Source: Lysinibacillus cavernae (GTDB lineage Bacteria > Bacillota > Bacilli > Bacillales_A > Planococcaceae). Taken from it: a stretch of DNA of 64,000 bases. A program made the position numbers and the translations under genes. The stretch is from the NCBI RefSeq assembly GCF_009724685.1, contig NZ_WMEF01000006.1:175182-239181 (forward strand), written 5' to 3'. Positions 26,684 through 36,050 of this stretch are shown here, piece by piece. The notes beneath the pieces were generated by a model that made no database searches, was not told the origin of the DNA, and was given only the letters and a program-made list of their open reading frames with translations. The number at the start of each line of letters is the position of its first letter. The first letter of the stretch is position 1.

Positions 26684-28198
26684 CTATTTAGTTGGTTTTT
26701 TTAAATCCATTGAAGCCGCTGCACTTTCGACCTTTACGCGTTTTAAGAAGAATGCAAGCACGACTGCAATCACTGTTATACCAGCTGCAATTAAGAATGA
26801 GTGTGTAATACCATCTAATAAAGCAGTTTGCATAATTTGATCTTGCATCTGTTGCATTTGCTCTGGTGTAGGTGCTGCACCTGCTTGTGCTGCATTTGCT
26901 TTCGCCTCGACAATTAATTCTTCAGCTTTGACTTTTGTACGATTATTCATAAATGTAACTAAAATAGCACTACCGATTGCTCCTGATACTTGCTGTAATG
27001 TATTGTTAATAGCTGTACCATGTGGGTTCATCATTTGTGGTATTTGGTTTAAGCCGTTTGTCATAATAGGCATCATTACCATAGACATACCGAACATACG
27101 GATTGTATACATCGATACGATAAAAGTGTAGCTTGAATCAATTTCTAATTTCGTTAAACCGAATGTAGCGATTGTTGTAATAGTCAATCCAATAATGGCC
27201 AATACACGTGGACCAAACTTATCGAAAAGCTTACCAGTAATTGGTGACATAATCCCCATTACAAGCGCTCCTGGAAGCATCATCAAGCCCGCTTCAAATG
27301 GTTCAATACCACGAATAGATTGCACATAAGCTGGAGTTAAAATCATCCCTGAGAACATTGCCATTGAGACAATGACCGAGATGACAGACCCTAATGCAAA
27401 CATTGGATATTTATAGATACGTAATTCCAGTAATGGCTCATCCATTTTCAATTGTTTAACGACGAAAATAATTAAGGCGATAAAGCCAATTGTAATTGTG
27501 CCGTACACCCATGGACTTGACCAGCCTTTATCCCCAGCTGTACTAAAACCATATAAAATACCACCGAATGCAACTGTTGATAAAAGTACTGAAAGGAAAT
27601 CTAAGTGAACTTCACGTGTCTCCATCACGTTTCTTAATTTCCAAACACCAAATAACAAACTAATAATGGCAAACGGAATAATCATTTGGAAGAGCATACG
27701 CCAATCATGATGCTCAACAATATAACCTGACAATGTAGGACCAATTGCTGGCGCCATAATCATAACTAAACCGAAGATCCCCATTGCTGCTCCACGTTTC
27801 TCTTTTGGGAAGCTTGTTAGCATAACATTCATTAAAAGTGGTGACATGCTGGAAGCTCCAGCTGCTTGCACCATACGACCTGCTAGCAGCACACCAAAGT
27901 TAGGGGCGAAGCCTGCCATAATTGTACCTATAGTAAAGACCGACATCGCTGTAATAAATAAATGTCTATTTTTAAAGCGTGTCACAAAAAATGCTGAAGC
28001 GGGAACTAAAATACCGCTAACTAGCATATAACCCGTTGCGAGCCATTGAACCTTTGAATAGGTTATCCCAAAATCCTTCATGATTGTTGGTAAAGCCACA
28101 TTCAACAATGTGTTGTTAAGAAAAGCAACAAAAGCACCCACGAATAGAATAGCTATCATGCCATAAGGGGGCTTTTTCATTGTTTGCTCACTATTCAT
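26684..28198 (-). CDS. DHA2 family MFS drug exporter (EmrB/QacA-like)
   Basis: A 504-residue, 14-helix MFS exporter. It has motif A-like 'FFVTRFKNRHLFI', the DHA2 N-terminal pattern 'LNVALPTIMKDFGITYSKVQWLATGYML' and motif C 'MIMAPAIGPTLSGYIVEHHDWRMLF'. A long final loop rich in Ala/Gln/Met ('ANAAQAGAAPTPEQMQQMQDQI') precedes the last helix. It exports hydrophobic or cationic drugs in characterised relatives. It is divergent from a TetR regulator with a palindrome between them. Confidence 0.93.
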   Translation of the reverse strand: MNSEQTMKKPPYGMIAILFVGAFVAFLNNTLLNVALPTIMKDFGITYSKVQWLATGYMLVSGILVPASAFFVTRFKNRHLFITAMSVFTIGTIMAGFAPNFGVLLAGRMVQAAGASSMSPLLMNVMLTSFPKEKRGAAMGIFGLVMIMAPAIGPTLSGYIVEHHDWRMLFQMIIPFAIISLLFGVWKLRNVMETREVHLDFLSVLLSTVAFGGILYGFSTAGDKGWSSPWVYGTITIGFIALIIFVVKQLKMDEPLLELRIYKYPMFALGSVISVIVSMAMFSGMILTPAYVQSIRGIEPFEAGLMMLPGALVMGIMSPITGKLFDKFGPRVLAIIGLTITTIATFGLTKLEIDSSYTFIVSMYTIRMFGMSMVMMPIMTNGLNQIPQMMNPHGTAINNTLQQVSGAIGSAILVTFMNNRTKVKAEELIVEAKANAAQAGAAPTPEQMQQMQDQIMQTALLDGITHSFLIAAGITVIAVVLAFFLKRVKVESAAASMDLKKPTK

Positions 28199-28275
28199 TT
28201 ATATCCCTCAATTCTTTCTTGTGTTTTACGATAAAACTTATTTTATACTCGTAGTCTACTTTTTTCAACAAATAA

Positions 28276-28294
28276 GTTTATATTTTTTATAAAC
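28276..28294. promoter_or_regulatory. Operator-like palindrome between DHA2 exporter and TetR genes
   Basis: GTTTATA-N5-TATAAAC, with perfect 7-bp arms, in the divergent intergenic region. It is a good candidate for the TetR-type regulator encoded at 28356. Confidence 0.55.
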
Positions 28295-28355
28295 GTTGAT
28301 ATATAAGCGTTTTAAGTGTAGAATAAGAGTATAATATAATAAAAAAGGTGAGGTT

Positions 28356-29267
28356 ATGAACAAAAGAAAAAGACAAATTATTACAGCTGCCCGTGAACTT
28401 TTTATTGAAAAAGGATTTTTAGATACGTCGATTAATGACATCATCAATGCGGCTAAAATTTCAAAGGGTACATTTTATAATCACTTTGCTTCAAAGAACG
28501 AATGCTTAATCGCCATTTTGGATGATGGGCGCGAAGAAGCCAGTAATCGCCGCCATGAACTCATCTATGGCAAGGATCCTACAGATTTAGAAGTATTGAC
28601 ACAGCAAGTCGCTGTTCTCATGTATGTCAATCGTGAACATAATTTAATTCAAATTTTCGAATCCGTCTTCCAATCAAGAGATAAAGAACTAAAAAAAATT
28701 ATTATAAACTACCACTTACAAGAATTAGAGTGGCTTGCCAATCGTCTAGTACAGGTCTTTGGTGAAGAAATTAGCCCCATTAGCTATGAATGTGCTGTGC
28801 AAACACTCGGTATGATTAACCTCACTCTGCGTGCAGTCTTTATTGCTGATTATAAATATATCAATCGAGAAGCCATTGTACGTGTAGCGTTGCGCAATAT
28901 TAGCGTAATTATACCCACTATGCTTGAGTCAAAAGAAATCATCGTGAGTGTTGAAATGATTAATACCATACAAAATGTAGTGAATTATAAAACGGTTACA
29001 AAGGAAATGGTTATTGAACAATTACAAGGTTTTACGAAGGGATTATCTAACAACGAAACAATGGAAGGTTTGGAATATGCACAATTCTTATTAGAGGAAC
29101 TACAAAGTGAAAAACCAAAGCTTTTTATCATCGAATCACTTCTTACACCTTTTCGTAAAGCGTTCGTCGGAACAGAACATATCGCAGAAGCCCGTGACAT
29201 CGCTAATAACCTATGGCGTTATGTAAAAATTGAACAACCAGCTGAACGCTGCACTAAAAACAGATAA
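28356..29267 (+). CDS. TetR family regulator, extended C-terminal domain
   Basis: A 303-residue TetR regulator, clearly longer than the usual 190-220. The HTH 'ARELFIEKGFLDTSINDIINAAKISKGTFYNHFASKNECL' is intact at residues 10-50. The extra C-terminal 90 residues are helical ('VTKEMVIEQLQGFTKGLSNNETMEGLEYAQFLLEEL') and unassigned. The gene is divergent from the DHA2 exporter, its likely target. Confidence 0.88.
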   Translation: MNKRKRQIITAARELFIEKGFLDTSINDIINAAKISKGTFYNHFASKNECLIAILDDGREEASNRRHELIYGKDPTDLEVLTQQVAVLMYVNREHNLIQIFESVFQSRDKELKKIIINYHLQELEWLANRLVQVFGEEISPISYECAVQTLGMINLTLRAVFIADYKYINREAIVRVALRNISVIIPTMLESKEIIVSVEMINTIQNVVNYKTVTKEMVIEQLQGFTKGLSNNETMEGLEYAQFLLEELQSEKPKLFIIESLLTPFRKAFVGTEHIAEARDIANNLWRYVKIEQPAERCTKNR

Positions 29268-29270
29268 AAT

Positions 29271-29310
29271 AAAAAGAGGTATCAAATAAAACACTTTGAT
29301 ACCTCTTTAT
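29271..29310. terminator. Bidirectional terminator
   Basis: AAAGAGGTATCAAA...TTTGATACCTCTTT with A/T flanks, after the TetR-type gene. The convergent histidine kinase gene ends about 85 bp beyond. Confidence 0.85.
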
Positions 29311-29395
29311 TATGTTAAATAAGGCTAAAAACATCCCGTTCTGTAACAACATCTTCGAAACTATCTGGCATCCATGGGAAGCATAGACATCAACA

Positions 29396-31039
29396 TTAGT
29401 GACATTGAAATTTCAGCACAAAGACCGTGCCATCTTGCCCTGAACGAACACTAATTGTGCCATTGTGTAAATCAATGAGTTGCTTCGTAATAGCTAGCCC
29501 TAGCCCTGTTCCTGTAATATCAGCTGTCGTATTCGTTCCTCGGTAATAGCGTTCGAATAGATTATCGAGCTCCTCCTGAGGAATGCCTGGACCTTGGTCA
29601 GCGATGGTTAGCATCACCTCTTTACCAGTATGTTGCGCTTCTACAATGACCTTCGTGCCTTCAGGCGTATACTTTTTCGCATTGGTGATTAAATTATCCA
29701 TAATCCGCTTGAGTAAAAGCTCATCTGCCTGCAGCAATAAATCCCCATAAACTTTCACGCATACCTGTTCATCTGCGAATTGTGGTAACCATGTTGCTAG
29801 CGGCAGCAACACTTTATCAAGCTGAATGGCTTTATTTTTTAATTGGTACGTATAGGTTAAATCCTGAATGAGTGCATCCATATATGTCGCCTTTTCTTGC
29901 ATGGTCTGTGAAAAAATACGCATCTCATCCTTTGTCCAATCATAATCTTCTGATGCAAGCATTGTTGAATAGCCATAAATTGAGCTTAAGGGCGTTTTTA
30001 AATCGTGCGATAAACCCGTTATCCACTCCTCACGCAACTGTTCTGAATGCTTGATCTGTCTTTCATTTGAATCAAGTCGTTCAGATAAGTGATTGAGTGA
30101 CTCCTCAACAGGTTGGAAAAGTTTAAATTTACGTTTTAATTTACCTGTTTTTTTATGATGTATGTTCTTATCACTTATATCACTGTAATCGAATTGGGTC
30201 AGTCGCTCAATACGGGATATCACATAGACAAGTGGGCGAACGAATTGTCGTGAAATACTAATAGATAAAAAGATAACACCGAGCAGCAAAATAATATGCC
30301 CACCAAAGAAGACAGAAATAAACAATACCATTGCCTTATTAAAGGGCTCTTCAAATGGCTTATAGGATGGATTAGGCATTCGCACAACAAATGTAGCGCC
30401 ATCCGCTAATGCTGTGCTTTGCTTAAGCTCCTCATGCTCGAAGATATCGTATTTTTCCTCTAGTAACTGCGGCTTATTCAGTTTCTCATAACGCTCGCCT
30501 GTGACCTCAGTCCGATTCCATTGAGCATCATAAATTTCAACACTAGCTTTATTTTCTTTTAAACGTTGAAGTGTTACAGCTGAAATATCCCCTGTCGCCA
30601 TCCAATTTTCAAGTGCCTCCTCAAAAAGTGGTTGGACAGGAGAGGTCGGAATAAATAATAAGTAATAATTAGGGAGTTCCCATGTGTGCATGCCCGGTTG
30701 TTTCAATGCAATTATTTCACTATCGGACTTACCACATAAGCCACATACATCACCTGTATAATCAACAATAGCCATTGATTGATCAAATAGATAAAGTTGC
30801 CCTGTATTTTCCTCTGCTCGTTTCACTAAATAGTCGGCAATTTTAGCGGTTTTTCCTTTTTCCACAACGGCATCATCTTCAATTTCAAAGGAGCTCATGA
30901 CATGTATATTGTCACCAACACGGTCATTAATAAATATAGCAAAAAACACCAAACTTATAATAAAACCAGAAATGATCAACAGATAAAATACAATGAAGTA
31001 CGATACAAAACGGAGTGTTAGTTTTCCAGCAGGTTTCAT
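29396..31039 (-). CDS. Sensor histidine kinase with extracellular CxxC
   Basis: A 547-residue sensor kinase. TM1 (about 8-35) and TM2 (about 235-260) enclose an extracellular domain containing 'GDVCGLCGKSDSEI', a CxxC near residue 97. A HAMP-like linker leads to the dimerisation box 'WITGLSHDLKTPLSSIYGY' (phospho-His) and the ATPase lobe ('NLITNAKKYTPEG', 'DQGPGIP', 'GTGLGLAI'). The CxxC suggests thiol-redox or metal sensing (inference). Its start overlaps the regulator's stop as ATGA. Confidence 0.93.
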   Translation of the reverse strand: MKPAGKLTLRFVSYFIVFYLLIISGFIISLVFFAIFINDRVGDNIHVMSSFEIEDDAVVEKGKTAKIADYLVKRAEENTGQLYLFDQSMAIVDYTGDVCGLCGKSDSEIIALKQPGMHTWELPNYYLLFIPTSPVQPLFEEALENWMATGDISAVTLQRLKENKASVEIYDAQWNRTEVTGERYEKLNKPQLLEEKYDIFEHEELKQSTALADGATFVVRMPNPSYKPFEEPFNKAMVLFISVFFGGHIILLLGVIFLSISISRQFVRPLVYVISRIERLTQFDYSDISDKNIHHKKTGKLKRKFKLFQPVEESLNHLSERLDSNERQIKHSEQLREEWITGLSHDLKTPLSSIYGYSTMLASEDYDWTKDEMRIFSQTMQEKATYMDALIQDLTYTYQLKNKAIQLDKVLLPLATWLPQFADEQVCVKVYGDLLLQADELLLKRIMDNLITNAKKYTPEGTKVIVEAQHTGKEVMLTIADQGPGIPQEELDNLFERYYRGTNTTADITGTGLGLAITKQLIDLHNGTISVRSGQDGTVFVLKFQCH

Positions 31040-31737
31040 GACGAAACATCTCCAACAAGTTTATAACCAATTCCTCTCACCGTTATAATACACGTTGGCT
31101 TTCCAGGATTTTTTTCAATTTTTTCCCGCAGTTTTCGTATATGTACCATCACTGTATTATCATCAAACAAACAATCTCCCCATACACGTTCGTATATTTG
31201 TTCCTTTGATAACACTTGCCCTGCATTGTCACATAGATATTTCAATAAATGAAACAAGCGTCCACTGATAATTTCCTTCACACCGTCTACCGTTATTTCT
31301 GCTGCGTCAATATCAAAAGTAAAACAGCTACAAGTAAATAAGTGATTTTCTGGTACACCCTTTTTCTTCATATAACGCACTAGCTGTACCTTTACTCTTG
31401 CTACAAGTTCTAGTGGGTTAAATGGTTTTGTAATATAATCATCAGCACCATTCATAAAACCCCGAAGCTTATCTGCATCACTGCTTTTTGCGGTTAAATA
31501 AAAAATAGGGGCATCACTTTTCTCCCGAATGAAGTTTGCCATATCCAGTCCACTACCATCTGGCAACATGATATCTAATAGATAAAAATCAAATTTTTTA
31601 GTACTAACCACTTCTTTTGCCTCTTCTATCGTGTTACATAATGTAATATTTACAATTCCTTCTTTTCTTAATATGATTTCAATCATTTCAGCAATCGCAC
31701 GTTCATCCTCTAACACTAAAATCGATGCTTCCTGCAT
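31036..31737 (-). CDS. OmpR/PhoB-type response regulator
   Basis: A 233-residue regulator with a receiver domain (acidic 'EDE', phospho-acceptor in 'YLLDIMLPDGSG' near residue 54, conserved Lys in 'DDYITKPFNPLEL'). A winged-helix DNA-binding domain ends in 'IITVRGIGYKLVG'. It is translationally coupled to the following kinase by an ATGA overlap. The divergent DUF418 gene is a possible target. Confidence 0.94.
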   Translation of the reverse strand: MQEASILVLEDERAIAEMIEIILRKEGIVNITLCNTIEEAKEVVSTKKFDFYLLDIMLPDGSGLDMANFIREKSDAPIFYLTAKSSDADKLRGFMNGADDYITKPFNPLELVARVKVQLVRYMKKKGVPENHLFTCSCFTFDIDAAEITVDGVKEIISGRLFHLLKYLCDNAGQVLSKEQIYERVWGDCLFDDNTVMVHIRKLREKIEKNPGKPTCIITVRGIGYKLVGDVSS

Positions 31738-31840
31738 TTCCTCACCTACTTTTAAGATTACTTTAAGGTAGTCATTATTTCACCATAAGCTTCCTCAACT
31801 ATTCTATGTATAAGATAACCAATTAAGGAGATAAAACGCA

Positions 31841-32980
31841 ATGACAACTAATCGTGTTACTTTCATTGATACAATGCGTGGGTTTAGTTTATTTGGCATC
31901 TTAATGGCGAATTTGTTGATTTTCCAGTTTGGGATGTATGGTAAAGATGAGTTAAAAAATCTTTCTACCTTAGATAATGGAGCTTTATATTTTGTAAAGA
32001 TTGTGATTGAAGGCTCATTTATGCCTATCTTCACTATTTTATTTGGCTTCTCGCTTATTAAATTAATTGAATCCATTCGCAGAAAAAAGAATAAAAGTCG
32101 CTGGTCTATTTTACGCCGCGCAACTGGCTTGATTGCTCTTGGTTTACTACATTCCATTTTATTATGGGAAGGCGATATTCTCTTTTCTTATGGCTGTATG
32201 ACTTTATTTTTGATCCCATTTATTAATCGTAAGCCAAAAACATTATTTATATGGGCTGGTATCCTTTTTGTTCTAACAACGGCATTAACATACAATTCTA
32301 TGGAAGCTTCTAAAAAGGAACAAAAGGAACTAGATACCTACATTGAACAGGCGGATGATGTATACGCTAATGGAAGCTATTTAGAAATTTTTGATTTTCG
32401 TGCAAATGCTGAACCACCAGGAATGGAAGATCCAGCTTTCATCTTCATACTATTAATTTTTGCACCCATGTTCTATGCACCGTTATTCCTTTTCGGTATG
32501 GCACTTGCTAAAAAGCAAGCCTTTGTAAAGATGGACGAGGAGATGAAATGGTATAAGCTAGGTGCTCTCCTAGTTCCTATAGGACTCGTATGTAAAAGTG
32601 TAAGTTTTATAGAAAGTGATTTTTCTTCCATCTTGTTAATGGGTGGTTCTCAGTTATTAGCAATTGGCTATATGTGCCTTGCAGCATTAATTTATAAAAC
32701 CCGCCCTGTACAGCTACTTGCTCCTGCATTCGAAAGTGTAGGTAAACTGTCATTAACCAATTATTTACTACAAACCATTATTTGTACAACTGTTTTTTAT
32801 GGCTATGGTCTTGGATTATACGGAAAACTAGGCGTTTTCGGTGGTATCTTATTCGGAATCGTTGTTTACAGCTTGCAATGTGTTTTCAGCCTTACCTATT
32901 TAAAGAAATTTAAACGTGGCCCATTTGAAACAATCTTACGAATATGGACGAATTGGTCTTGGTCTGGTCAGGTAAAGTAA
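31841..32980 (+). CDS. DUF418 multipass membrane protein (YeiB family)
   Basis: A 379-residue protein with about ten hydrophobic segments and the YeiB/DUF418 layout: 'IDTMRGFSLFGILMANLLIF' at the N-terminus, and a C-terminal DUF418 part with 'SVGKLSLTNYLLQTIICTTVFYGYGLGLYG' and 'RGPFETILR'. Function of the family is unknown, although many members sit beside two-component systems or transport genes. AAGGAG precedes the ATG. It is divergent from the CxxC-sensor two-component system. Confidence 0.9.
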   Translation: MTTNRVTFIDTMRGFSLFGILMANLLIFQFGMYGKDELKNLSTLDNGALYFVKIVIEGSFMPIFTILFGFSLIKLIESIRRKKNKSRWSILRRATGLIALGLLHSILLWEGDILFSYGCMTLFLIPFINRKPKTLFIWAGILFVLTTALTYNSMEASKKEQKELDTYIEQADDVYANGSYLEIFDFRANAEPPGMEDPAFIFILLIFAPMFYAPLFLFGMALAKKQAFVKMDEEMKWYKLGALLVPIGLVCKSVSFIESDFSSILLMGGSQLLAIGYMCLAALIYKTRPVQLLAPAFESVGKLSLTNYLLQTIICTTVFYGYGLGLYGKLGVFGGILFGIVVYSLQCVFSLTYLKKFKRGPFETILRIWTNWSWSGQVK

Positions 32981-33018
32981 AACAACTTATATAGGTAAAT
33001 TAGAAAGGAATTGTTTTT

Positions 33019-33114
33019 ATGAATAGTGACACAAAAGAAGACTTTACAGACACATGGTGGTTTTTAGGTATTTGTGCGACTGTAGCAGTGATTTTAACAC
33101 TATTTGCATTTTAA
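33019..33114 (+). CDS. 31-residue single-pass membrane peptide
   Basis: The ATG has AGAAAGGAA 8 nt upstream. The product has an acidic, polar N-terminus ('MNSDTKEDFTDTWW') and one hydrophobic helix ('FLGICATVAVILTLFAF') that ends the protein. It begins 39 bp after the DUF418 gene on the same strand, so it is probably co-transcribed. Size and composition resemble small regulatory membrane peptides. No family recognised. Confidence 0.6.
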   Translation: MNSDTKEDFTDTWWFLGICATVAVILTLFAF

Positions 33115-33195
33115 TAGACAATATCTTGGAATTCGTTTTCGTTTGCCCCCTACTGTATACTAGTACTACAACTATACAGCTTAGGGGGTATTTTG

Positions 33196-33750
33196 TTGTT
33201 ACAGCGTATTATGATTACTGGCTATAAACCACATGAACTTGGTATTTTTAATGATAAGCATCCTGGCATTGTCATCATAAAAAAAGCACTGGAAGCCCGT
33301 CTCCGTATATTACTTGATGAAGGGCTCGAATGGGTTATTATCAGTGGTCAGCAGGGCGTAGAATCTTGGAGTGCTGAGGTTGTTTTAATGCTAAAAAAAG
33401 AATTCCCAAACTTAAAATATGCGGTCATTACACCCTTTTTAGAGCAAGAGAAAAATTGGCAGGACCAAAAAAAAGAAAAGTATCAAGCAATGATTGCGCA
33501 AGCTGATTTTGTAACAAGCGTTACAAAAAAACCATACGAAGCACCGTGGCAATTTATAGAGAAGGATAAATTCATTATTCAAAATACAGACGGTCTTTTA
33601 TTAATTTACGATGAAGAAAATGAAGGTTCTCCGAAGTATATCAAACGACTTGCTGAAAAATATATGGAATCTCATGACTATACTCTTTTAATAGTAAACG
33701 CCTATGATTTACAAGTGATAGCAGAAGAAATTCAGCAACAAGACTGGTAG
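33196..33750 (+). CDS. ypsA: YpsA family protein (SLOG/DUF1273)
   Basis: A 184-residue protein of the YpsA/DUF1273 family in the SLOG (LOG/DprA-like Rossmann) superfamily. The N-terminal 'ITGYKPHELGIFNDKHPG' and the 'WVIISGQQGVESWSAEVVL' loop correspond to the predicted nucleotide/ligand-binding residues. B. subtilis YpsA influences cell division; the ligand is unknown. The TTG at 33196 is preferred, with AGGGGG 7 nt upstream; a TTG one codon earlier is too close. Not in its usual gpsB neighbourhood here. Confidence 0.88.
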   Translation: MLQRIMITGYKPHELGIFNDKHPGIVIIKKALEARLRILLDEGLEWVIISGQQGVESWSAEVVLMLKKEFPNLKYAVITPFLEQEKNWQDQKKEKYQAMIAQADFVTSVTKKPYEAPWQFIEKDKFIIQNTDGLLLIYDEENEGSPKYIKRLAEKYMESHDYTLLIVNAYDLQVIAEEIQQQDW

Positions 33751-33863
33751 AAAAATATTGATATAATTTTCTGACAATTATATACTAGAATTAAATACTA
33801 TCTATAACAGTAGCTGATTATTCCCATGGGTGCTACCAATATTTTGAAAGGAGCTGTTATCAT

Positions 33864-34178
33864 TTGAATAAACATATTGAAATGATTCTTGAAGCTTCTC
33901 CCGTAAATGTCGCTCATGATACGTATCGCAGAGAGTGTCGATATACACGGGGAATTCATATTGAAGAACAAGAATTTCTAGCTATTTTGAATACAATGAG
34001 CAATGATTCACGCTTATATTTTGATTTCCATAATCCTCGTAAAGAGATTAAAATGGGAACCTATTTAAATGGGCACTCCGGATTAGCCTATAATATTTAT
34101 GATTACTATAAAGATAATTATAATATTGAGGTAAATGACTTAATCAACGGCAAAGATTTTTATGTAAAAATAATATAA
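33864..34178 (+). CDS. Hypothetical protein, 104 residues
   Basis: TTG start with AAAGGAG 10 nt upstream. The product is soluble and rich in Tyr, Asn and Asp, with no membrane segment or signal. Residues 58-104 contain 'HNPRKEIKMGTYLNGHSGLAYNIYDYY' and 'EVNDLINGKDFYVKII', which look like a small folded domain. I do not recognise a family. It is flanked by ypsA and the terminator facing tcyP, apparently monocistronic. Confidence 0.6.
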   Translation: MNKHIEMILEASPVNVAHDTYRRECRYTRGIHIEEQEFLAILNTMSNDSRLYFDFHNPRKEIKMGTYLNGHSGLAYNIYDYYKDNYNIEVNDLINGKDFYVKII

Positions 34179-34196
34179 AAGTATTCAATCAAATAA

Positions 34197-34235
34197 TAAA
34201 CCCCTTTAAAGTGTTACCTTTAAGGGGGCTTATTT
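34197..34235 (-). terminator. Terminator of tcyP (bidirectional)
   Basis: AAGCCCCCTTAAAG...CTTTAAAGGGGTTT hairpin between convergent genes. Confidence 0.8.
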
Positions 34236-34239
34236 TATC

Positions 34240-35634
34240 TTATAGGTCTGCTACTTGAGCACCTAATTCTTTATTATTATATACTTCTGTATCCAATTCT
34301 TTAGTAACACGCGCTGTTGTAACACCAGCTGTCATTGAACCACTGACATTTAACGCTGTACGTCCCATATCAATTAAGGGCTCAACAGAGATTAATACAC
34401 CTGCAAGTGCAATTGGTAAATCAAGAGCTGATAATACAAGAATTGCTGCAAATGTTGCACCACCACCAACACCTGCTACACCAAACGAGCTAACCGCTAC
34501 TACTGCGATAACTGTAATAATAAACACAGGGTCAAGAGGATTAATGCCAACTGTTGGTGCAATCATAATTGCTAACATGGCAGGATACACACCTGCACAG
34601 CCATTTTGACCGATTGATAATCCGAAAGAACCTGAGAAATTTGCGATACCTTCAGATACCCCTAGACGACCTGTTTGTGTTTTAATATTCATCGGTAAAG
34701 TACCCGCACTTGAACGTGATGTAAAGGCGAATAATAATGTTTCCGCAGATTTTTTCATATACGTAATTGGGTTCAAACCACTTAGTGAAAGAATTAATAA
34801 GTGTACTAAAAACACAATGATTAGTGCCACATAAGAAGCAATGACAAATTTACCTAAATTGTAGATAGCACCGAAATCTGATGTTGCTACAGTACGAGCC
34901 ATAATAGCTAAAATTCCGTATGGTGTTAAACGTAACACGATTGTTACAACACCCATTACAAGTGCATAAATAGCATCTAAACCTTTTTTAATCGTAGCAG
35001 CTGTTCCCTCATCCTTACGTGCCACACGTAAATAAGCGAAACCAAGGAATGCTGAGAAGATCACAACTGCAATTGTTGAAGTAGAACGAGCACCAGTTAA
35101 ATCAAGGAATGGATTTGCTGGGAATAACTCAATAATCTGAGTTGGTAGATCAGGAGCGGCTAAGCCCGTTGTTTTTTCTTCAAGATATTGTCCGCGTGCA
35201 GTTTCTGCATCACCTTGTAAAATTTGTGTAGCATCTAAATCAAATACTGTTGCAGAAAGAATACCTACAGCTGCTGAAACCGCTGTTGTACCAATTAAAA
35301 TAGCTAAAATAAGAGCTGCCATTTTCCCAAAGTTTTTGCCAATTTTCATTTTTGTAAAGGCAATTAAAATGGAGATAAATACTAATGGCATTGCTACCAT
35401 TTGTAGCAATTTAACATACCCAGTACCTATAATATTGTACCAAGATGTTGTTTTGGCTAATACTTCAGAATCAATACCGTAGATAAAGTGAAGTCCAAGA
35501 CCAAGTACAATCCCTAAACCTAGACCTGCAAAAACACGATTTGAAAACTTAACGTGTTTTTTGTTCATAACATATAAAATTCCAACGAACACAAGCAACA
35601 CTGCTACGTTAAGAATGATTTGTAAATTCGACAA
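34240..35634 (-). CDS. tcyP: L-cystine symporter TcyP (DAACS family)
   Basis: A 464-residue sodium:dicarboxylate-type symporter matching TcyP, a high-affinity L-cystine transporter. It has the N-terminal 'MNKKHVKFSNRVFAGLGLGIVLG', the serine-rich HP1 motif 'AFTSRSSAGTLPMNI', and the transport motifs 'NGCAGVYPAMLAIMIAP' and 'GGATFAAILVLSALDLPIAL'. The TTG start is supported by AGGAGG at 7 nt. A canonical promoter lies 40 bp upstream. Regulation by sulfur availability (CymR) is known for B. subtilis tcyP; I cannot confirm a CymR site here. Confidence 0.93.
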   Translation of the reverse strand: MSNLQIILNVAVLLVFVGILYVMNKKHVKFSNRVFAGLGLGIVLGLGLHFIYGIDSEVLAKTTSWYNIIGTGYVKLLQMVAMPLVFISILIAFTKMKIGKNFGKMAALILAILIGTTAVSAAVGILSATVFDLDATQILQGDAETARGQYLEEKTTGLAAPDLPTQIIELFPANPFLDLTGARSTSTIAVVIFSAFLGFAYLRVARKDEGTAATIKKGLDAIYALVMGVVTIVLRLTPYGILAIMARTVATSDFGAIYNLGKFVIASYVALIIVFLVHLLILSLSGLNPITYMKKSAETLLFAFTSRSSAGTLPMNIKTQTGRLGVSEGIANFSGSFGLSIGQNGCAGVYPAMLAIMIAPTVGINPLDPVFIITVIAVVAVSSFGVAGVGGGATFAAILVLSALDLPIALAGVLISVEPLIDMGRTALNVSGSMTAGVTTARVTKELDTEVYNNKELGAQVADL

Positions 35635-35673
35635 TGGAATGCCTCCTAAGATGTTTTATAATAATGTAATCGA

Positions 35674-35702
35674 ATTATATACCCATAATCCCTATAATTC
35701 AA
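35674..35702 (-). promoter_or_regulatory. Predicted sigma-A promoter of tcyP
   Basis: Minus strand TTGAAT (35697-35702), exactly 17 bp, TATAAT (35674-35679). The spacer contains ATTATAGGGATTAT, which could be part of a regulator site. Confidence 0.7.
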
Positions 35703-36010
35703 GTATGTTTTATTAAGATTAATAAATTCCTAAAATAAAAGCGACTTCTTTCCTTTGATTATGCCCTAAAAACAATAAATTAAGTTAGATGTAGGCAAAG
35801 GAACAAGTATAGAAAGGATTTAGATACAGTCTTCCGAAAAACTTTCATGAGGCTGACTTTTAACAAAATACAGCTAAACTATATGTTTGATAGGATTGCT
35901 CATTTCGGTTGTATTTATATTTTAGTCAAATACTTAAAAGATGGTGACAAGAACTGTTAAATCGCTATGTGATTATCAATTTATACCCGTAACATCCCTC
36001 CTGCTAACAT
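35703..36010. other. Intergenic region without recognised gene
   Basis: About 300 bp between the tcyP promoter and the terminator of the GGDEF gene. No ORF with a ribosome binding site, no riboswitch signature and no clear repeat is visible. The composition looks like decayed coding DNA. Confidence 0.5.
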
Positions 36011-36050
36011 AAAAAACCCACATCGTTTAATGCACGAAGTAGGTTGCTTG
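36011..36050 (-). terminator. Terminator overlapping the end of the GGDEF gene
   Basis: Minus-strand stem AACCTAC-TTCGT...ACGATGTGGGTT, imperfect, followed by TTTTTT. The left arm lies within the last codons of the gene. Confidence 0.6.
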
